Shown here: positions 18,540 to 28,238 of the stretch, piece after piece
Layout: every line of letters begins with the position of its first letter
How positions within the stretch are numbered: position 1 is the stretch's first letter
NCBI RefSeq assembly: GCF_043555885.1
Contig: NZ_JBIGHX010000008.1
Span: 62,001-126,000 of the forward strand
Direction: 5' to 3'
DNA: 64,000 bases
DNA from: Pelomonas lactea
GTDB lineage: Bacteria > Pseudomonadota > Gammaproteobacteria > Burkholderiales > Burkholderiaceae_C
Notes under the pieces: generated by a model
The model's database searches: none
Seen by the model: only the letters and a program-made list of their open reading frames with translations
What the model was told of the DNA's origin: nothing
Program-made: the position numbers and the translations under genes

Positions 18540-19762
18540 GCGACGTCCTTTGCGGGCGGTTGAATGCCGAGGGCGGCCAGCACGTCCTGGCAGGCGCCCA
18601 TCGTGTGGTAATCGGTCTTGCCGGCCGGGCTCTTCTCGTCGGTGAGCTTGGCGTTGTCGGGGCCGAGGATGCGGTACCAGGCGCCGTGCTCGTGGTCGAC
18701 GAAATGCTGCCAGGCGTAGGCCCAGAGCCGGTCGTACCACTGCCAGTAGCCGGCGTCGCCGGTGCGCACGGCCAGCCAGGCAGCGGCGGCCAGGCTTTCG
18801 GCCTGCACCCAGAAGTACTTGTCGCCGTCGCAGACGCCGCCGCCCTCGCGCTCGGGGGCAAAGCCGTAGACCAGGCCGCCGTGCGCGGCGTCCCAGCCCT
18901 CGCGCATGGCGGTATCGAAGAAGTGGCGCGCCGTCGGCACCAGCCACTCCGGGGCGGCGTCGCCCAGGCGGCGTTCCAGCATCAGCAAGAGCTTGGCCCA
19001 CTCGGTGAGGTGGCCGGTCTGGAAGCCCCAGGGGCGGAAGATGTTGGTCTTGTCGTCGCGGTTGTAGTCCCAGTCGGGCGTCCAGTCGGCGCGGTAGTGC
19101 TCCCAGACCAGCCCGCCGGCGAGCGACGCCTGGCGTTGCGCGATGGAGGTTGCCAGCGTCAGCGCACGATCCAGGTAGCGCGCCTCGCCGGTGGCCGCGT
19201 GCGCGGCCAGCATGGCTTCGCAGGCGTGCATGTTGGCGTTCTGGCCGCGGTAGGGGCCGACCTGCCAGTCGGGCGTGGCCTCGTCGGCGTAGAGGCCGTG
19301 GGCGGGCTCCCAGAAGCGGCGCTCCATCAGCTCGAACGTGGCGGCAATGCCTTCGCGCGCGCCCGGCACGCCGGCCTCAGCCGCATGGGCGTTGGCCAGC
19401 AGCACGAAGGCCAGGCCGTAGCAGTGGTTGGTGCCGTCGGTGACGGTGGCGCGGCCGTCGTGCCAGTCCAGCACCCAGGTGTAGCCACCCTGGGGTTGCG
19501 CGTGCGCCGCGTTGACGAAGGCCAGCGCGTGGGCCACGTCGCCCACCGCGCCGCCGAACCAGCGCCAGGCCAGCGCATGGTTGAAGACGAAGCGCGTGCT
19601 GCTGACCAGGTGGCGGGTGCGGCGGTCGTAGACGGTGCCGTCGTCCTTGAAGAACTGGAAGCAGCCGCCGGTGTCGTCCTTGACGCGCGGCGCGTAGAAA
19701 GCCAGCGTGTGGCGCATGTGGGCCCACAGCGCGTCGGGGCGGCGCATGTCGGGAGTCGTCAT
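18536..19762 (-). CDS. AGE-family sugar isomerase/epimerase (mannose isomerase or mannobiose 2-epimerase type)
   Basis: 408 residues, no signal peptide, so cytoplasmic. N-acylglucosamine 2-epimerase superfamily: DDTGGCFQFFKDDG near the N-terminus, TRFVFNHALAW, a GQNANMHACEAML active-site helix, HLTEWAKLLL and DHEHGAW with conserved His residues on the inner barrel. Family members interconvert mannose and fructose, cellobiose or mannobiose C2 epimers, or GlcNAc/ManNAc. Position between the esterase and GH5, with a fructokinase elsewhere in the locus, favours mannose-to-fructose isomerisation or mannobiose epimerisation. That is inference. Confidence 0.86.
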   Translation of the reverse strand: MTTPDMRRPDALWAHMRHTLAFYAPRVKDDTGGCFQFFKDDGTVYDRRTRHLVSSTRFVFNHALAWRWFGGAVGDVAHALAFVNAAHAQPQGGYTWVLDWHDGRATVTDGTNHCYGLAFVLLANAHAAEAGVPGAREGIAATFELMERRFWEPAHGLYADEATPDWQVGPYRGQNANMHACEAMLAAHAATGEARYLDRALTLATSIAQRQASLAGGLVWEHYRADWTPDWDYNRDDKTNIFRPWGFQTGHLTEWAKLLLMLERRLGDAAPEWLVPTARHFFDTAMREGWDAAHGGLVYGFAPEREGGGVCDGDKYFWVQAESLAAAAWLAVRTGDAGYWQWYDRLWAYAWQHFVDHEHGAWYRILGPDNAKLTDEKSPAGKTDYHTMGACQDVLAALGIQPPAKDVA

Positions 19763-21927
19763 TTCAGAACCTCTTCTTTCAGGAATCGGGTGAGCTCATC
19801 GGCCATGCGGGCGTGCACGTCGATGCGGGGGTGGGCCCAGGCGAAGGCCTCGAAGCGGTAGCTCCAGACACGGGCGTCGCCCTGAGCGCGCAGCGTCTGC
19901 ACGGCTTGCGCGACGGCGCGGGGCAGGGCGGGTTGCTCCTGCGGCGCCGACATGCCGCCCAGCAGCAGCACGAGCCTGGCGTGCGGGTAGCGACTGCGCA
20001 GCTGGCGCACGAAGGCCAGGTAGCGCGGCGCGAAGTCGGTCGCGATTGCCAGGCCCTTGGAGGCCGGGAAGCCGTGGTCGTTCTGGCCCAGGTTGAGCAG
20101 CACGATGTCGGGCGCGGGCGACTCGGGGGGCGCCATGGCGGCGTCCTTGCGTGGCGCGACGCGGTCCCACACGTCGGGCATCAGCAGGTCATGCCAGGTG
20201 GCGGTGATGCCAATGCCGCTGACAGCGATGCCGATGTAGTTGGCGCCCAGCCGCTGGGCCGTGACCGCGCCATAGGCGCGGGTGCCGTCGTGGGGGTAGA
20301 GGTCGTCGTACTGGTCATCGGCCACGTCGCCGTTGCAGGCGCCGGCAGTGATGGAGTCGCCGAAGAAGGCCAGCGTCAGCGGTCGCGCGGGTGGTGGGGC
20401 CAGCAGCTCGGCGCCGTCGGCCAGGCGCAGGCCCAGCAGCGACGCCTCGGCCATGGAGCCCTCGGTGCGCTTGACCAGGCGCAGCGTGTGAGTGCCGTCG
20501 GCCAGCGGCTCGCGCAATCGCCACACAGCGGACGACTGCCCCGGCACCGCCAGCGGGTGAACGCGGCCATCGATCTCGACGCTGAAGTGGCTGGTGCCCC
20601 AGTGCGCGGACGAGAAGGCCAGGCTCAACTCGCGGCCTGTGAAGCGGGCGCGCAGCTCGCTGCCGCTCCAGGCCATCAGCTTGGACGCGGGTAGGGCGCC
20701 CGGACCGACGCGACCCACCCAGCGCAGCCGGGCGTCGTCCGCCGGGATGAGGGCCACGTCGCTGCGGGTTGGCTCGCGCACGAAATCGCTGGGCCGCAGT
20801 TCCTTGGGATAGAGGCCTGCCGACATGACGGCCAGGAAGCTGGCCGGCCTGCCGCTGCCGGCCCAGCTGTCGCGCTTGACGCGCAGCTGCAGCAGATGCG
20901 CGGTGGGCTCCAGCTCGCGGCCGACGACGCTGTAGTGCCAGCCCAGGTAGCCCTGGCGCTCCGGCACGTGGCCGCGCAGCGTGACCCAGGGGCCGTCGTC
21001 CACGCGGGCTTCGAGGTTGCGATAGTGCTCGCTCTCGGCGTGGAAGACGGCCACCTCGGCACCAAAGACGAGGAAGCGCGCCTCGGCATCATCGGCCGTG
21101 GTGGCCCAGCCGGGCTGCTGGCCCGGCCACTCGGGATGTACCTCGCCGCCGCGCGCGAAGCCGTGCGACTGGTAGGGCTTGAGCGTGTCGCCCGTCAGCA
21201 GCCGCGTGAACTCATGCGCGCGGCCGTGCAGCGGCGCCGGCAGCGGTGTCGCGACGGCAGTGGCACGGCTGGCGCCGCGCAGTGTCTCGGCCAGTGCGAG
21301 GGCGATGCGCTGGTGACCCGTGGCGTTGGGATGCACGGGTTCGTCGTACAGCGTGGCCCAGCGGTCCTGGCCGGCGTCGACGCGGGCCTGCATCCAGCGG
21401 CCGAAGTCCAGCGCCGTCAAGCCGTAGTGCGCGGCCAGCTGCAGTTGCAGGTCGGTCGCGTCGCGGGGCTGGTTGCCCTGCTGCGTGAGGCCCAGCACGA
21501 CGACGGCGGGCGGCTTTCTTGCTGTCAGCAGCCGGCGCAACAGTGCTTCATAGCTGCTACCTCGCACGGCGGGGTCCAGCCACTGGTCGTTGACGCCGAA
21601 CTCCACGATGACGAGGTCGGGCTGCGCGTCCAGCACCTGCGCCTGCAGCCGCTGCACGGCGGCGGCCGAGTCGGTGCCGCTGAGGCCGGCGTTCACGAGC
21701 TTCACCTTCGGGCCCAGCGACCTGGCCAGCAGCGCGGCCCAGCCGCGCTCGCGCGGTGGCTGGGCGGCGTAGCCGGTGGTGATGGAGCCCCCCAGCGTGG
21801 CCAGCGTGATGGCGTTGCCGGCCTCCAGCCGGCGCATGACGGCCTGCAGCCGTTCGTCCGCGGCCGCCTGCCCGGCAGTGGGCAGCATCAGGGACAAAGC
21901 CAATCCGATTCCTTTCAGCCAGTTCAT
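19759..21927 (-). CDS. Secreted protein with two SGNH/GDSL hydrolase domains (probable carbohydrate acetylesterase)
   Basis: 722 residues with a signal peptide (about 1-22). Domain 1 (about 35-215) has GGSIT with Ser48, an EFGVNDQW block III and DEPVHPNATGHQ supplying Asp/His. A beta-rich linker (about 225-510) includes carbohydrate-esterase-2-like features (RFTGRELSLAFSSAHWG). Domain 2 (about 515-720) has FFGDSITAG with Ser525, LNLGQNDHG and a C-terminal DxxH-like WAHPRIDVHA. SGNH esterases of this type remove acetyl groups from xylan or mannan. First gene of the operon with the epimerase and GH5, and divergent from the beta-mannosidase. Two complete active sites in one chain is unusual. Confidence 0.87.
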   Translation of the reverse strand: MNWLKGIGLALSLMLPTAGQAAADERLQAVMRRLEAGNAITLATLGGSITTGYAAQPPRERGWAALLARSLGPKVKLVNAGLSGTDSAAAVQRLQAQVLDAQPDLVIVEFGVNDQWLDPAVRGSSYEALLRRLLTARKPPAVVVLGLTQQGNQPRDATDLQLQLAAHYGLTALDFGRWMQARVDAGQDRWATLYDEPVHPNATGHQRIALALAETLRGASRATAVATPLPAPLHGRAHEFTRLLTGDTLKPYQSHGFARGGEVHPEWPGQQPGWATTADDAEARFLVFGAEVAVFHAESEHYRNLEARVDDGPWVTLRGHVPERQGYLGWHYSVVGRELEPTAHLLQLRVKRDSWAGSGRPASFLAVMSAGLYPKELRPSDFVREPTRSDVALIPADDARLRWVGRVGPGALPASKLMAWSGSELRARFTGRELSLAFSSAHWGTSHFSVEIDGRVHPLAVPGQSSAVWRLREPLADGTHTLRLVKRTEGSMAEASLLGLRLADGAELLAPPPARPLTLAFFGDSITAGACNGDVADDQYDDLYPHDGTRAYGAVTAQRLGANYIGIAVSGIGITATWHDLLMPDVWDRVAPRKDAAMAPPESPAPDIVLLNLGQNDHGFPASKGLAIATDFAPRYLAFVRQLRSRYPHARLVLLLGGMSAPQEQPALPRAVAQAVQTLRAQGDARVWSYRFEAFAWAHPRIDVHARMADELTRFLKEEVLK

Positions 21928-22338
21928 GTCAGCCCTTGGTGGCGCCTGCCGGGCTGCCCGGGCGACCGGCGTGGCAGGCCTGCGCGGGCAGGCCGGCGGC
22001 TGCAGCCCGAATTCGCCCGCGGTCGGGGTCGGGAGGCGGTGCGGGAGCGTGGCCGGGAGGTCACGTTGTCTCTATTTGTTTACTAAACGTTTGTGATTAT
22101 GAGTGCGGTTTTGCGCGTCGAGTGCCCTGTGTTGTCTAGAAAACATCGGGACTATCCCCGAGTGCGGCCGCAAAACCAGGGAAACAGAATGCGCAACAAA
22201 ACAATGTTTAGCTTTGCCCGTGGCGAAGCAGGAGACGAGCCGCGGCCAGCCGGTGCGCGGTGCAGGGGCGGGCCGGTTTGGCGGCTGCCTGTCGTCTCCC
22301 GTCGCGGGCAGCCTGAGTGAACCGACCTTGGCGACGAC
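21928..22338. promoter_or_regulatory. Divergent regulatory region between esterase operon and beta-mannosidase
   Basis: This 411-base gap contains no convincing gene. It holds the GTTTACTAAAC palindrome (22078-22088) and a half-site (ATGTTTAG, 22204-22211). It also has GGTTTTGCG/CGCAAAACC arms at 22107-22115 and 22169-22177, which also sit beside a repeated GAGTGCGG. The centre is AT-richer than the surroundings, as expected for back-to-back promoters. Confidence 0.5.
22078..22088. promoter_or_regulatory. LacI-type operator candidate GTTTACTAAAC
   Basis: Perfect 11-base palindrome GTTTA-C-TAAAC in the divergent esterase/beta-mannosidase promoter region. Close variants occur upstream of the fructokinase, lacI and transporter genes of the same locus, which points to the LacI protein encoded at 35455. 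Confidence 0.55.
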
Positions 22339-24867
22339 GTGACATTCCAACGATTGATTGACCTGCATGACGGCTGGCAGCTCGCCGAGGCGCCCACCGG
22401 CCTGGACGGCGCGGCGCTGACAGCGCTGCCGGCAGAAGCCTGGCTGCCCGCGGCCGTGCCCGGCACGGCGCATGGCGCGCTGCTGGCGGCCGGGCGCATT
22501 CCCGATCCCTTCTATGGCCGCAACGAGCTGGATGTGCGCTGGGTGGCCGAGCGCCGCTGGGCGTGGCGCCTGGCCTTCGACGCGGGCGAGCTGGCGCCGC
22601 GCGAGGAGCTCGTGTTCGACGGCCTGGACACCTATTGCACCGTGTGGCTGAACGGCGAGCGGTTGCTGCAGTCCGACAACATGTTCGTGCCGCAGCGCGT
22701 GGACGTGCGCTCGCGCCTGAAGCCCGGCCGCAACGAGCTGCTGCTGTGCTTCGAGCCGGCGCTGGCCGAGGCGCGCAAGGTGGAGGCGGTGCACGGCAAG
22801 CGCGCGCTGTGGAACGGCGACAGCGCGCGGCTGCACGCCCGCAAGGCGCAGTACCACTTCGGCTGGGACTGGGGCCCGGAGCTCATCACCTGCGGCCCTT
22901 GGCGGCCGGTGCGGCGCTGCAGCGGCGCGGCGCGCATTGCCGACCTGCAATCCCGCAGCACGGTGGACGTGGCCGGCCGCACGGCCACGCTGCAGGTGGC
23001 TGCGCAGATCGACGGGGCGGGCACGCGCTGTGCCTTCGAGCTGCGCGATGCGCAAGGGCGCTGCGTGGCGGCGCAGGACGTGCCTGCAGGCGGCGCCGCC
23101 AGCGCGACGCTGGCCGTCGCCGACGCTGAACTCTGGTGGCCGCGCGGTCTGGGCGCGCAGCCGCTGTACACGCTGGTGGCGCGGCTGCTTGACGATGCCG
23201 GCCGCGTGCTGGCCGAGGACAGTCGCCGCATCGGGCTGCGCCAGCTGCGGCTGGTGCAGGAGCCGGTTGCGGGCGAGGCAGGGCTGAGCTTCCACTTCGA
23301 GGTCAACGGCCAGGCCTTGTTCGCCGGCGGCGCGAACTGGATTCCCGACGACAACCTGCTGGAGCGCATCACACCGGCGCGCTACCGCGAGCGCGTGGCG
23401 CAGGCCGCCGCCGCCCACATGAACATGCTGCGCGTCTGGGGCGGCGGCATCTACGAGCACGAGGCCTTCTACGAGGCCTGCGACGAGCTGGGCATCCTGG
23501 TGTGGCAGGACTTCATGTTCGCCTGCGGCATCTACCCGGCCAACGACGCGTTCCTGGCCAGCGTTCGCGCCGAGGCCGAAGCGGCCGTGAAGCGGCTGCG
23601 CCACCACGCCTGCCTGGCGCTCTGGTGCGGCAACAACGAGGACTACATGATTGCCGAGTCCCAGGGGCTGGCCGGCCCGGGCGTGCCGGCGGAGCGCTTC
23701 GAGGCGCGCGCCATCTACGAGGGCCTGTTGCCCGAGGTCTGCGCCGCGCTGGACCCGGACCGCGCCTACTGGCCCGGCAGCCCCTTCACACCCAGTGACA
23801 CGCCCGGTGCCGAAGCCAAGTCGTCCGACGCGACGGTGGGCGACCGCCACAGCTGGGAGGTCTGGCATCAGCAGATGCTGCCTTACCAGCAGTACGGCGA
23901 CGTGCAGGCCCGCTTCGTCAGCGAGTTCGGCATGCAGTCGCATCCGTCGCTGGCGCTCTTCGAGCAGGTGTTGCCCGAGGAAGAGCGCTTCCCCGAGAGC
24001 CGCACGGTGCAGTGGCACAACAAGGCCGGCTCCGCCGCGGGGCCGGACGGGCACCGCCGCCTGGCCGTCTACCTGGCCGACAACCTGCGCGTGGGCGCCA
24101 CGCTGGCGGATCACGTCTACGCGACGCAGTTCGTGCAGGCCGAGGCCATGCGCGTGGCCTACCAGGACTTCCGCCGCCGCTGGCAGCGGCCCGGCGCGCG
24201 CGCAGTCAGCGGCGCGCTGGTGTGGCAGCTCAACGACTGCTGGCCGGTGACGAGCTGGGCGCTCATCGATTCGGCCGGCACCGTGAAGCCGGCCTGGCAT
24301 GCGGTGCGCCGCGCGCTGGCGCCGCTGGCCGTGGCCGTGCGGCTGGAGGCCGGCCAGGCGCGGCTGGCGGCGATGAATGGCAGCCTTCAGCCGCTGGAGA
24401 CGATGCTGCAGCTGCGCGTGTTTGCGATGGATGGCCGGCAGCTGGTGGCGGCCAGCGTCGCACAGCCGGTGCCCGCGGGCTGCAGCGTGGAGGTCACGCA
24501 GGCGCTGCCGGCGTTCGACGAGCCGGTGGTGGCCGAACTGTGTGCGTTGGATGCGCACGGCCAGGAACTGGCGCGTGACTGCGCCTGGACCGAGCCATTC
24601 AAGTTCTACCGGCTGGGGGGCGCCCGCATCGAGGTGGCCGTGGACGGCCAGGCGTTGCTGCTGCGCAGCGACAGGCCCGTGAAGGGCTTGTGGCTTGCCG
24701 GCAACGGGCTGCGGCCGGCCGACAACTTCATCGATCTCGTGCCCGGCGCCACGCGCCGGATCGGGTGCGAGATAGCGCTACCAGCGTTCATTGAGGTGGT
24801 GGCCGTGGATCACGCGGCCCGCCGGATTGACCTTGTTGATAGGGGAGGAGCACTCAGGGTGGAATGA
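22339..24867 (+). CDS. GH2 family beta-mannosidase
   Basis: 842 residues from a GTG start. No signal peptide, so the enzyme is likely cytoplasmic and acts on imported oligosaccharides. GH2 layout: N-terminal jelly roll (HDGWQLAEAP, FDGLDTYCTVWLNGERL), immunoglobulin-like domain, TIM barrel, then C-terminal beta domains. Catalytic residues: acid/base E434 in GNNED and nucleophile E529 in SEFGMQS. The WCGNNE and SEFGMQSHP signatures and the ANWIPDD and RVWGGGIYE blocks are those of beta-mannosidases rather than beta-galactosidases. It would release mannose from the non-reducing end of manno-oligosaccharides. Confidence 0.93.
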   Translation: MTFQRLIDLHDGWQLAEAPTGLDGAALTALPAEAWLPAAVPGTAHGALLAAGRIPDPFYGRNELDVRWVAERRWAWRLAFDAGELAPREELVFDGLDTYCTVWLNGERLLQSDNMFVPQRVDVRSRLKPGRNELLLCFEPALAEARKVEAVHGKRALWNGDSARLHARKAQYHFGWDWGPELITCGPWRPVRRCSGAARIADLQSRSTVDVAGRTATLQVAAQIDGAGTRCAFELRDAQGRCVAAQDVPAGGAASATLAVADAELWWPRGLGAQPLYTLVARLLDDAGRVLAEDSRRIGLRQLRLVQEPVAGEAGLSFHFEVNGQALFAGGANWIPDDNLLERITPARYRERVAQAAAAHMNMLRVWGGGIYEHEAFYEACDELGILVWQDFMFACGIYPANDAFLASVRAEAEAAVKRLRHHACLALWCGNNEDYMIAESQGLAGPGVPAERFEARAIYEGLLPEVCAALDPDRAYWPGSPFTPSDTPGAEAKSSDATVGDRHSWEVWHQQMLPYQQYGDVQARFVSEFGMQSHPSLALFEQVLPEEERFPESRTVQWHNKAGSAAGPDGHRRLAVYLADNLRVGATLADHVYATQFVQAEAMRVAYQDFRRRWQRPGARAVSGALVWQLNDCWPVTSWALIDSAGTVKPAWHAVRRALAPLAVAVRLEAGQARLAAMNGSLQPLETMLQLRVFAMDGRQLVAASVAQPVPAGCSVEVTQALPAFDEPVVAELCALDAHGQELARDCAWTEPFKFYRLGGARIEVAVDGQALLLRSDRPVKGLWLAGNGLRPADNFIDLVPGATRRIGCEIALPAFIEVVAVDHAARRIDLVDRGGALRVE

Positions 24868-25012
24868 GTGAATCCCCTGTCGCTGATTGTCCCAATGTGT
24901 CGTGGCAATCGCGTTGTTACCGTTACCACAAATGGTTGAGGCCTGATGGCCTGCAGCCACGACATCACCCCGCAAGGGGCGAATGTTTCCCACCAAAGAG
25001 GAGCCAAAGAGG

Positions 25013-28000
25013 ATGAGACATTTCAAACAGACAACCTTGTCATTGGCGGCAGCCCAGGCCTTGATGGTCCTGGCGATGCCGGCGATGGCACAGAGCGCCG
25101 AGGCGCCCAAGGCGCAGCAGCTGGAGACCGTGGTGGTCTCGGGCCAGCGCGCTGCGCTGCAATCGGCGCAGAAACTCAAGCAGAACGCGGATGAGATCGT
25201 CGATTCGATCAACGCCGACGATGCCGGCAAACTGCCCGACCGCTCCGTCAGCGAGGTGCTGCAGCGCATCGTCGGCGTGACGATGGACCGCGTGATGGCG
25301 CGTGGCGACCCGGGTCGTTTCTCGGTCGAAGGCTCCGGCGTGCTGATCCGCGGCCTGACCTATGTGTCGTCCAACCTGAACGGCCGCGAGAGCTTCTCGG
25401 CCAACGGCGGCCGCGGCCTGAGCTGGGAAGACGTGCCGCCCGAGCTGATGGCCGGCGTGGACGTCTACAAGAACCCGTCCGCCGAGCAGATCGAAGGCGC
25501 CATCGGCGGCCTGGTGAACCTGCGCACCGCGCTGCCGTTCGACTACGGCGGCTTCAAGGGCAACCTGGGCGTGTCCGCGACGCGCAACAAGCTGGCCGAC
25601 ACGACCAAGCCGACGTACTCGGGCCTGATTTCCAACACCTGGAACACCGACCTGGGCAAGTTCGGCCTGCTGGCACACGCGGCCTTCTCGAAGAGCAACA
25701 CGCGCACCGACAGCATGTTCGTCGACCCCTACTTCCTGGAAGTGGAGAAGGTCTCGAAGCCGTCGGACAACGACAACGCCTACTACACGTCCAAGACCAA
25801 CCACTGGTTCCCCAAGGCCCTGGGCTGGCGCACGCTGGCCTATGACCGCACGCGTCAGGGCTCCTACTTTGCCGGGCAGTGGAAGAAGGACACGCTGGAA
25901 GTCGCGGCCACGCACTTCCGGTCCAAGTACGACTTCTACTGGGACGAGAGCTCCATCGACAGCCAGGCCGACCCCTACACCTCCAAGGTGTCGTCGGACG
26001 CCAAGTGGGGCAGCAACGGCGCGCTGCTGAGCGGCACCATCACCGACCCGGGCCACAACGGCATCCCGTTCAACGCGAACACGCGCTTCTCCAAGCGGGT
26101 CTCCGAGACCAAGGAGAGCACGTTCAACGTCGTCTGGACGCCGACGCCCGCGCTGCGCATCGCCAACGACTTCCAGTTCATCGAATCGACGACGCGCGCC
26201 ATCGATTCCACGGTGGCCACCGGCATCAACATGCCCAAGGAAACCGTGGACATGAGCGGCGACCTGCCGCGGCTGATCCTGGACGCGGCGGACCGTGCCT
26301 ACCTGGCCGACCCGTCCAAGTACTACTGGGGCTTCACGATGGAGCACCTGGACAAGAGCCGCGCGACGCAGAAGGCCTGGAAGGGCGACGTCAAGTACTC
26401 GTTCGACCATCCGGTGTTCCAGGATCTGCGCGTCGGCCTGCGCTTCACGGAGCGTGATGCCAACAACCAGGTCAGCAACCCCAGCTACAACTGGAAGGCC
26501 GTCACGCAGACGTGGCAGTCGGCCGAGTTCGACCAGGGCGCCATCAACCAGTCCTGGGACTGGCACCCGATCAAGAGTCTGGCCTACCTGTCGCGCTTCG
26601 GCAGCAACGACACCCAGCTCAAGGCGTTCAACAACTTCATGAACGGCAAGACCCAGGTCGCGTCGCTGGTGCTGCCCAAGATGGCTGTTGCCGCGAACTA
26701 CCCGGCGTCCTACGCCACGCTGCACAGCTACTACACGAAGCTGTGCGAGGAGTACAAGGCCCAGCTGGGCACCAACCGCAACTGTGCGGCGTCCTGGCAG
26801 CCCATTCCGTTCGACGAAAGCTCGCCCAACAGCAACAAGCAGCACGAGACCACCAAGACGGCCTACGCGCAGCTGCGCTTCGGCTTCGACGACTGGAACG
26901 TGCCGCTGGATGGCAACGTGGGCCTGCGCGTGGTCAACACGAAGTACGACACCACGGGCTACAAGTCGCTGAACTACACGGCGACCGACATCGGTGCGGG
27001 CACCGTCGTCGGCGGCCCCATCCCGACGTTCACGAACTTCCAGACGCCCATCGAGGTCCGCAACAGCTACACCGACGTGCTGCCCACGCTGAACCTGAAG
27101 TACAAGTTCAGGGACAACCTGCAGATGCGCGTCGCGTTCGCCAAGGCCATCGCCCGCCCGGACTTCAGCACGCTGCAGCCCAACGTGCAGATGCTGGCCG
27201 GCTCGGCCACGGTGCGGACCGTGGTGGACACGACGGTGACGCCCAACACGCGCACCAACTACATCGACGACCTGAAGAACCGCGGCACGGCGCTGGGCAA
27301 TCCCATCCTGAAGCCGGTCAAGTCGGACCAGTTCGACGTGTCGGCCGAGTGGTACCTCGACAAGGCCAGCTCCATCACGATGGCGGCCTTCAACAAGCAG
27401 CTCAAGGACGTGATCGTCAACGAGGTCGGCATCCTGCAGGCGCCCGACAAGACCGGCAAGATGTATGACTTCGCGTACTCGACGCAGGTCAACGGTGCCA
27501 AGGGCTGGGCGCGTGGCCTGGAGTTCGCCGTGCAGCACTACTTCAACGGGCTGCCGGGGCTGCTGGCCGGCCTGGGTGTGCAGGCCAACGTCACCTACGT
27601 GGACAGCAAGCAGAAGCGCTACAACTCGGTGGGCGCCGAGTGGTGCAGCGGCGTGACGGACGAGCGCAACCTCAACCTCTACGTCAACGGCTGCGACACC
27701 AACGGCCAGTCCTACGGTGACCATCCGCTGCCCAACCTGTCGCGCAAAGCCTTCAACCTGGCCATCCTGTATGACCACGGCCCGATCTCGGCGCGCGTGG
27801 CCTATGCATGGCGCGGCAAGTACCTGAACGGCGTGGCCTTCCCCGACAACACCGGCCCGAACCAGACCAACGGCCTGAACTACAACCCGAACAGCCCGCA
27901 GTACGGCCGCAACAACATGCCGCTGGGCCTGCCCATCTGGACGGACAGCTTCGGTCAGCTCGATGCCAGCGTGGAGTACCAACTCACCAACCAGCTGAAG

Positions 28001-28132
28001 GTCGTGCTGCAGGGCCAGAACCTGACGGACGCGGTCTACAAGCAGCTGATGGAGCAGCACATCGGCATGATGAACCGCAGCGGCTTCGTCTCGGGCCCGC
28101 GCTACACCCTGTCGGCGCGCTATCAGTTCTGA
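25013..28132 (+). CDS. TonB-dependent outer-membrane receptor (carbohydrate-type)
   Basis: 1039 residues; ATG at 25013 with AGGAG 9 bases upstream. The signal peptide ends at MAMAQ (about 25). A TonB-box-like ETVVVSG (about 37-43), plug domain (ADDAGKLPDRSVSEVLQRIVGV, GGRGLSWEDVPPELMAGVDVYKNPSAEQIEGAIGG) and a 22-strand-type barrel ending in YTLSARYQF follow. The terminal Phe is as required by the BAM machinery. The long plug and extended barrel match the proteobacterial receptors found beside glycoside hydrolases and tryptophan-halogenase-like genes. Expected to import oligosaccharides from the locus's polysaccharide. An intrinsic terminator follows it. Confidence 0.94.
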   Translation: MRHFKQTTLSLAAAQALMVLAMPAMAQSAEAPKAQQLETVVVSGQRAALQSAQKLKQNADEIVDSINADDAGKLPDRSVSEVLQRIVGVTMDRVMARGDPGRFSVEGSGVLIRGLTYVSSNLNGRESFSANGGRGLSWEDVPPELMAGVDVYKNPSAEQIEGAIGGLVNLRTALPFDYGGFKGNLGVSATRNKLADTTKPTYSGLISNTWNTDLGKFGLLAHAAFSKSNTRTDSMFVDPYFLEVEKVSKPSDNDNAYYTSKTNHWFPKALGWRTLAYDRTRQGSYFAGQWKKDTLEVAATHFRSKYDFYWDESSIDSQADPYTSKVSSDAKWGSNGALLSGTITDPGHNGIPFNANTRFSKRVSETKESTFNVVWTPTPALRIANDFQFIESTTRAIDSTVATGINMPKETVDMSGDLPRLILDAADRAYLADPSKYYWGFTMEHLDKSRATQKAWKGDVKYSFDHPVFQDLRVGLRFTERDANNQVSNPSYNWKAVTQTWQSAEFDQGAINQSWDWHPIKSLAYLSRFGSNDTQLKAFNNFMNGKTQVASLVLPKMAVAANYPASYATLHSYYTKLCEEYKAQLGTNRNCAASWQPIPFDESSPNSNKQHETTKTAYAQLRFGFDDWNVPLDGNVGLRVVNTKYDTTGYKSLNYTATDIGAGTVVGGPIPTFTNFQTPIEVRNSYTDVLPTLNLKYKFRDNLQMRVAFAKAIARPDFSTLQPNVQMLAGSATVRTVVDTTVTPNTRTNYIDDLKNRGTALGNPILKPVKSDQFDVSAEWYLDKASSITMAAFNKQLKDVIVNEVGILQAPDKTGKMYDFAYSTQVNGAKGWARGLEFAVQHYFNGLPGLLAGLGVQANVTYVDSKQKRYNSVGAEWCSGVTDERNLNLYVNGCDTNGQSYGDHPLPNLSRKAFNLAILYDHGPISARVAYAWRGKYLNGVAFPDNTGPNQTNGLNYNPNSPQYGRNNMPLGLPIWTDSFGQLDASVEYQLTNQLKVVLQGQNLTDAVYKQLMEQHIGMMNRSGFVSGPRYTLSARYQF

Positions 28133-28161
28133 CCGGACGCCGGGTTTGTCCCGGCCGAAGG

Positions 28162-28195
28162 AAGGCCTGGCGCCGCGGCGCCGGGCCTTTTTTTT
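28162..28195 (+). terminator. Intrinsic terminator after the TonB-dependent receptor
   Basis: GGCC-t-GGCGCC arms are mirrored exactly after a GC loop and followed by eight T residues. A textbook Rho-independent terminator 30 bases past the receptor stop. It implies that the halogenases need their own promoter or read-through. Confidence 0.9.
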
Positions 28196-28200
28196 GGGTA

Positions 28201-28212
28201 GTGTTCGAACAC
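28201..28212. promoter_or_regulatory. 12-base perfect palindrome GTGTTCGAACAC
   Basis: Lies between the receptor terminator and the first halogenase gene, 27 bases upstream of its start. A perfect 12-mer in the only intergenic gap before the halogenase pair is a plausible operator; the binding protein is unknown. It does not match the GTTTA-N-TAAAC set. Confidence 0.35.
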
Positions 28213-28238
28213 AGCAAAACACCATGGAGACACCACGC

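Noticed and set aside
24910..24945. Operator before the TonB receptor (GTTACCGTTACC)
   Set aside because: It is a direct, not inverted, repeat and does not match the LacI operator set; too weak to list as a site.
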